A stretch of 64,000 bases of DNA, taken from contig NZ_LT960611.1 in NCBI RefSeq assembly GCF_900233005.1, positions 1,364,001 to 1,428,000 of the forward strand, given 5' to 3'. Source of the DNA: Vibrio tapetis subsp. tapetis (GTDB lineage: Bacteria > Pseudomonadota > Gammaproteobacteria > Enterobacterales > Vibrionaceae). The notes under the pieces were generated by a model. It made no database searches. It was not told the DNA's origin and was given only the letters and a program-made list of their open reading frames with translations. This document shows, piece after piece, positions 59,796-64,000 of this stretch; positions within the stretch are counted from its first letter, which is position 1, and each line of letters opens with the position of its first letter. The position numbers and the translations under genes were made by a program.

Positions 59796-61022
59796 ATGAG
59801 TATATTTCGTTTTCCGCTACTTGTGTGGCTAGGGATTGGCACATTAATCGTCAGTTTAGGGATCAGACAGTCCTTTGGGATTTTTATGATGCCTGTTTCT
59901 GAAACCTTTGGTACCGGCCGTGAATTTTTCAGTTTAGTTGTCGCAATGCAAAACCTCCTTTTTGGTGTATTCCAACCTTTTGTTGGTATGGCAGCGGACA
60001 AATGGGGTTCAAAAAAAATCATTGCACTTGGTGCTTGCGCTTATGGGCTTGGGCTATTCATTACCTCAATCACAACAGTACCATCGGTTCTCTTTATTTC
60101 GATGGGAGCATTAGTGGGCCTTGGATTAAGTTGTACCAGCTATGTTATCGTTTTGGGCGCTGTGGCTAAGGTTGTGCCTCCTCAACACGCAGCAAAAGCA
60201 TTTGGTCTAACAACTGCGGCTGGTTCGTTTGGTATGTTTGCAGTCATTCCTGGGGCACAAGCATTATTGAATAACTTTGACTGGCAAGTGGCAATACAAG
60301 TATTTGCGATGTTGTGTACTCTGATGGTCGCGTTTGCCATGTTCATGCGCTCTGGCGCAATAACAACACCTTCTAACTCTAAGCATAATTTAAATTCGGA
60401 CACGTTAACTCAGAGTCAATCACTTAAGCAGGCATTATCGGAAGCCTTTTCTCACCGTGGTTACTGGCTGATCCATGCCGGATTTTTTGTATGTGGTTTT
60501 CATGTGATGTTTATTGCGACCCATTTACCAAGTTATCTTGCCGACAAAAACTTGCCTGCAACAAGCGCCGCGATGGCTTTAGCTTACGTCGGAATATTTA
60601 ACATCTTTGGTTCGTATTTCTGGGGCGTGTTAGGCGATAAATTTAATAAGCGCTACGTCATGACTTCACTTTACTTAGTTCGTACCATCGTAATCACTGG
60701 CTTTGTCACACTACCGATCACAGAAAACTCAGCAGGACTATTTGGCGCCGCGATCGGATTTTGTTGGTTAGGGACGGTACCGTTAACCTCTGGGTTGGTG
60801 AGACAAATGTTCGGAGCTAAATATCTGTCGACATTATACGGCTTGGTATTCTTTACTCATCAAGTGGGCAGTTTCTTGGGGGCATGGGTTGGAGGGCGTA
60901 TCTATGATTATTATGGTTCTTATGATCCCATTTGGTGGGCAACGGTCATCATGGCATTTTGCGCAGCGTTGATTCACTTACCGATCAATGACAAACCCGT
61001 ACTTCGCTTGCAAACCGCATAA
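59796..61022 (+). CDS. MFS transporter (monocarboxylate/oxalate-formate-like)
   Basis: A 408-aa protein with 12 predicted membrane helices. The N-half has GIRQSFGIFMMPVSETFG and the loop 2-3 motif GMAADKWGSKKI; the C-half repeats it as GVLGDKFNKRYVM. The first helices resemble MFS members that move carboxylates. The substrate is unknown. It may form an operon with the small His-tailed gene. A strong terminator follows. Confidence 0.85.
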   Translation: MSIFRFPLLVWLGIGTLIVSLGIRQSFGIFMMPVSETFGTGREFFSLVVAMQNLLFGVFQPFVGMAADKWGSKKIIALGACAYGLGLFITSITTVPSVLFISMGALVGLGLSCTSYVIVLGAVAKVVPPQHAAKAFGLTTAAGSFGMFAVIPGAQALLNNFDWQVAIQVFAMLCTLMVAFAMFMRSGAITTPSNSKHNLNSDTLTQSQSLKQALSEAFSHRGYWLIHAGFFVCGFHVMFIATHLPSYLADKNLPATSAAMALAYVGIFNIFGSYFWGVLGDKFNKRYVMTSLYLVRTIVITGFVTLPITENSAGLFGAAIGFCWLGTVPLTSGLVRQMFGAKYLSTLYGLVFFTHQVGSFLGAWVGGRIYDYYGSYDPIWWATVIMAFCAALIHLPINDKPVLRLQTA

Positions 61023-61052
61023 ACAACACAATTTAGTGCGACAGAAAAGATA

Positions 61053-61083
61053 AAGCCGACACGTGACAAGCGTGTCGGCTTTG
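61053..61083 (+). terminator. terminator after the MFS gene
   Basis: A perfect 12-bp stem AAAGCCGACACG / CGTGTCGGCTTT with a 7-nt loop. Confidence 0.9.
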
Positions 61084-61375
61084 TTGCTTTATCAATGAGA
61101 GAGAAGAAACTTCGCTTTCACGTTGCTCTTCCTTCTTTTTAAAGAAAGAGCCCCTTTTCCTTTGAGAGAACTGGGGCTGTTACCAGTCAGAGCCTTTCGG
61201 AGATCAGAGAAATGAACTTTTCACTGACTAGCCAAGGTGCTTCCAGTATAACTTCAATAACATTTGGCCGGTGAGAGATGAGAGAGCCGCATGTACCATT
61301 ACACTTTCCGCTATACCAACTTTGCTGTTTCACCAAACGGTCCACGTCTGTCCCTTTTAGTGAATAGAGTTACTT
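61084..61375. other. spacer downstream of the flagellin gene
   Basis: About 290 bp without a gene. A weaker hairpin with AGCCCC / GGGGCT arms spans 61149-61178 and may terminate the flagellin transcript on the minus strand. Confidence 0.5.
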
Positions 61376-62515
61376 CTATTGAAGTAACTGCATAGCAGAG
61401 TTAGGTAACTGTTTAGCTTGAGCAAGTATTGATGTACCTGCCTGCTGCAATATTTGAGATTTCGTCATTTCAGTGGTTTCTTTCGCCCAATCTGTGTCTT
61501 TAATTCGACTGTTTGACGCATCTACGTTTTCTTGTACGTTGGCCAAGTTATTAATGCTGTGGCTTAAACGGTTTTGCTTCGCACCCAAATCGGCACGTTG
61601 GCTATCAACATATTTCAATGCTGAGTCAACGATACTGATAGCGTTCTGAGAGCCTGCAACGGTTCTTAAATCCACATCTTGTACCGTTGTGTATTGTGGG
61701 TTATCAGCATTCAGACCGAGTTCTGTCGCCAAAGTACCTGAAACAGTTAAATCACCTTCCAAGTTTGGTTCAGCCATGAATACTTGCAACTTGCCATCTT
61801 CACTGACTGACGCATTGATTCTGTCTGACTGACCATTAATGTAAGTCGCTAGCTCTTCAATATCATCACCTGTTTTAGCAGTGATATCGATAACCGTTTC
61901 TTCACCACCTTTGGTCGTAAATTCAAGCTTCATCGCATTGGCGTCTACGGGTACACCCCAATCTTTGGTTTTCGCTTGCTCAGAAACAAAGGTCGTACCG
62001 CCCATTCTCGTATCATCAGCACGAATACTGGTTAGTGCCATGACCATGGCTTCACCTGAATTAGCACCGATTTGGAATGCTGCGTCACCAAAAGAGCCGT
62101 TCAATAAGCGACGACCACCAAATGATGTGGTTTCAGCAATACGGTTAATCTCATCTTGAAGTGCCGTTGCTTCTTCGTTAATTGCACGACGGTCTGCATC
62201 AGAGTTTGCACCATTCGAAGACTGTATCGCCAAGTCACGAATACGTTGCAACACATTCGTTGCTTCGTTCATCGCACCTTCTGCGGTTTGTGCAATCGAA
62301 ATACCATCATTTGCATTTCGCATTGCCACATCTAAACCACGTGATTGAGCCGTCAATCGGTTAGAGATTTGCAAACCAGCTGCGTCATCTTTAGCGCTGT
62401 TGATTTTATGTCCAGACGATAAACGCTCCATTGAAGTGTTTAGCGCATCTGTTGATTTATTTAGATAACGCTGTGCCGTCATTGCGGATACGTTAGTGCT
62501 AACAGTTACAGCCAT
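61376..62515 (-). CDS. flaC: polar flagellin (FlaC-like by position)
   Basis: 379 aa, the standard Vibrio flagellin size. The conserved N-terminal helices ([47 protein letters not shown]) and C-terminal helices ([66 protein letters not shown]) enclose a variable centre. It is exported through the flagellar type III system to form filament. The place behind flgL is that of flaC in V. parahaemolyticus; the letter is inferred from synteny. Confidence 0.9.
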   Translation of the reverse strand: MAVTVSTNVSAMTAQRYLNKSTDALNTSMERLSSGHKINSAKDDAAGLQISNRLTAQSRGLDVAMRNANDGISIAQTAEGAMNEATNVLQRIRDLAIQSSNGANSDADRRAINEEATALQDEINRIAETTSFGGRRLLNGSFGDAAFQIGANSGEAMVMALTSIRADDTRMGGTTFVSEQAKTKDWGVPVDANAMKLEFTTKGGEETVIDITAKTGDDIEELATYINGQSDRINASVSEDGKLQVFMAEPNLEGDLTVSGTLATELGLNADNPQYTTVQDVDLRTVAGSQNAISIVDSALKYVDSQRADLGAKQNRLSHSINNLANVQENVDASNSRIKDTDWAKETTEMTKSQILQQAGTSILAQAKQLPNSAMQLLQ

Positions 62516-62950
62516 AATTTGCTCTCCTATTGAGTTCGCATTATTTGCGAAGCGGCCAGCTGTACTCTCATTTGGATAAGCACTGACCGTAGTTGCCTTG
62601 TAAAGTCCAACTTAACTGGTGAACTTACAATCGCACCTAAGTTGTTTTGTTATTTATAACTATCCAATTAGTGTGCCAACTTTTACGAACATCAATTTTA
62701 TTTGTAGCTGCATTTAATTTTTCAACTAAAATACAATAGGTTAAATAGTCTTCAACTTAACGAACCTTACCTTTAACTCATCTCAATTAAAGGTTAAGGC
62801 CTTGAGTTGCCCTTTTTCTATTTCCATTACACCGACTCGGTATTGCCGCATTTTTCGGCAAACTGATAAGCGGCAAATCCTTACCCTATACACTGACTTT
62901 TTCTAGGCACATGCGGCATAGCACACAAGGCTCTCATTAGAATCAATAAA
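62516..62950. other. 435-bp flgL-flagellin intergenic region
   Basis: Holds the flagellin promoter and 5' leader. A sigma-54-like site is listed separately. An inverted repeat TGCCG / CGGCA around 62844-62860 may end the flgL transcript. No gene seen. Confidence 0.6.
62664..62678 (-). promoter_or_regulatory. candidate sigma-54 promoter for the flagellin gene
   Basis: On the minus strand TTGGCAC-ACTAA-TTGG keeps the TGGCAC box and exact 5-bp spacing of a -24/-12 promoter, but has GG instead of GC at -12. It lies ~150 bp before the start codon. Confidence 0.35.
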
Positions 62951-64000
62951 TTAGATGTAATTGAACAAGGTCAGATCTTTGGTTTTACCAAAAGCCTGTT
63001 GGGAAGCTTGTAATGCAAGCGAGTTTTCATTGAACTCAATTACTGCTTCTGCGTAATCAAGATCTTCAAAATTACTTTTAGACTTGGCCATGGATATTTT
63101 AAAATCTCCATGTTGCTGCTCTTGAATGTCTAACGTGCCTTGTCTTGCGCCCAAATCTGTACGTACTTTATTTAAGTGGATAAATGCAGAGTGGAACTGA
63201 GCAGTAACCTGATGCAATTCAGCCGTTGCAGATGCATCTGCAACTGACGATTTAGACATTTCAATTGCGTCGTTAAAACTCTCAAAAATGCTAAACGTTT
63301 TCTGAGGGGCAAAGTCAACTTGGTCACCGGCACTGATCTGTCCTTTGAACTGCAGCGACAAGCCCTCATAACGAATCCCTTCTACAGGATCGTAAGAATC
63401 AGCGGCAACCACCGAGCCATCTTTTTCTAACTGGTACCCAAAGCTACCATCACCCATATTTACAAAAGTTACTTTGTAGTTGGCTTCATCAACCTGGTTG
63501 ATATTGGTCGCGCGTTCTACAAGCAGTTCAGATGCTTCCTGCAACTTATAGCTTGGGTTGTAGTCGCCAAGTGGGTTATCAATTTCCATAAAGACTTTGT
63601 TGCCAGCATCATTGGCGGCAATCTCTAGCCCATTCGAAATTTTCATCATGCGTTGATAGGTATCACCGACATAGCGAACACTACTATCATGGTCTTTAAA
63701 AAACGGCTGATTTTTTGTCTTGGTACCGGCAAAGATATAGTTACCAGATTCATCTTGGGTGTTAACCAGATTAAGCATGTTCCTTGACATCTCTTGAAGC
63801 TCACGAGCAGTCGCCGCGCGATCCTCTGGAGATAATGCACCATTAATCATTTCCATTACGGAGCGCTTAGCCGTATCGGCATGTTGTTCGGCACTCGAAA
63901 TTATCACTTCTTGGTTTTCCAAACGGTTACGAATTAAAACGATGGAATCCATGTATTGATTCGTTTCTTCCGTTTGTTGCTTTAAACCCTGAACATAATG
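62951..64000 (-). CDS. flgL: flagellar hook-associated protein 3 (FlgL), 5'-truncated by window edge
   Basis: The frame stays open to base 64000 (HYVQGLKQQTEETNQYM before the first internal Met), so the start lies outside. Visible are ~349 residues with the HAP3 features: LQEMSRNMLNLVNTQDESGNYIFAGTKTKNQPF and the C-terminal helix TDLGARQGTLDIQEQQHGDFKISMAKSKSNFEDLDYAEAVIEFNENSLALQASQQAFGKTKDLTLFNYI. FlgL joins hook to filament. Confidence 0.94.
   Translation of the reverse strand, partial: HYVQGLKQQTEETNQYMDSIVLIRNRLENQEVIISSAEQHADTAKRSVMEMINGALSPEDRAATARELQEMSRNMLNLVNTQDESGNYIFAGTKTKNQPFFKDHDSSVRYVGDTYQRMMKISNGLEIAANDAGNKVFMEIDNPLGDYNPSYKLQEASELLVERATNINQVDEANYKVTFVNMGDGSFGYQLEKDGSVVAADSYDPVEGIRYEGLSLQFKGQISAGDQVDFAPQKTFSIFESFNDAIEMSKSSVADASATAELHQVTAQFHSAFIHLNKVRTDLGARQGTLDIQEQQHGDFKISMAKSKSNFEDLDYAEAVIEFNENSLALQASQQAFGKTKDLTLFNYI

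Overview
The window is Vibrio chromosome (Vibrionaceae) carrying one large mobile island. The backbone evidence is htpG divergent from toxR-toxS; the run yfcH-ybbO-cnoX-qmcA-nfeD-cueR; zipA-ligA; cysZ-cysK; ptsH-ptsI-crr; and a polar flagellin gene next to flgL. The species cannot be fixed from the sequence alone.

Backbone, left (1-24387): the 3' part of a CPA2 antiporter, asnB, rfaH, a POT peptide transporter, hemH, adk, htpG, toxRS, a TSUP exporter, a SelW-like protein and yfcE. Next come a four-gene DUF1538/DUF1538/PII-like/CBS operon, yfcH-like and ybbO-like genes, cnoX, qmcA-nfeD, cueR, a small secreted protein, a lipoprotein and a ChiP-like OprD-family porin. This part ends with the 3' portion of ligA. 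Backbone, right (51972-64000): the 5' portion of ligA, zipA, cysZ, cysK, the PTS operon, an MFS transporter, a flagellin and flgL.

Central island (24393-51971, about 27.6 kb): it splits the NAD+-dependent DNA ligase gene ligA inside the OB-fold. It has imperfect 34-bp terminal inverted repeats and a 5-bp flanking repeat (ACATC/ACGTC). Removing 24388-51971 rejoins ligA as an uninterrupted 671-codon frame. The island encodes its own complete, divergent NAD+ ligase (649 aa). It lies just inside the right end, on the ligA strand, 97 bp behind the truncated ligA, where zipA-ligA transcription could reach it. This looks like insertion into an essential gene paid for with a replacement copy.

The left end of the island carries a tightly coupled five-gene operon with three tyrosine-recombinase-like proteins (1026, 605 and 451 aa), a coiled-coil protein and a small ORF. 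It is reminiscent of Tn554 TnpABC and gamma-mobile-trio modules. A non-coding zone (31.5-37.8 kb) follows, with 309-bp repeats, a decayed IS21-family element inserted in one repeat with a 5-bp target duplication, and an XRE repressor gene with palindromic operators plus a dead duplicate. The cargo looks like biological-conflict machinery. It comprises an AAA_13 (RloC/PrrC-like) ATPase with a predicted ADP-ribosyltransferase, a frameshifted KAP NTPase, a metallophosphoesterase, a three-gene ABC-3C-like system (nuclease, small middle protein, DUF2326 ATPase), and a second predicted ADP-ribosyltransferase between two paralogous transglutaminase-like proteins.

All family calls come from reading motifs and gene order; no database search was run.
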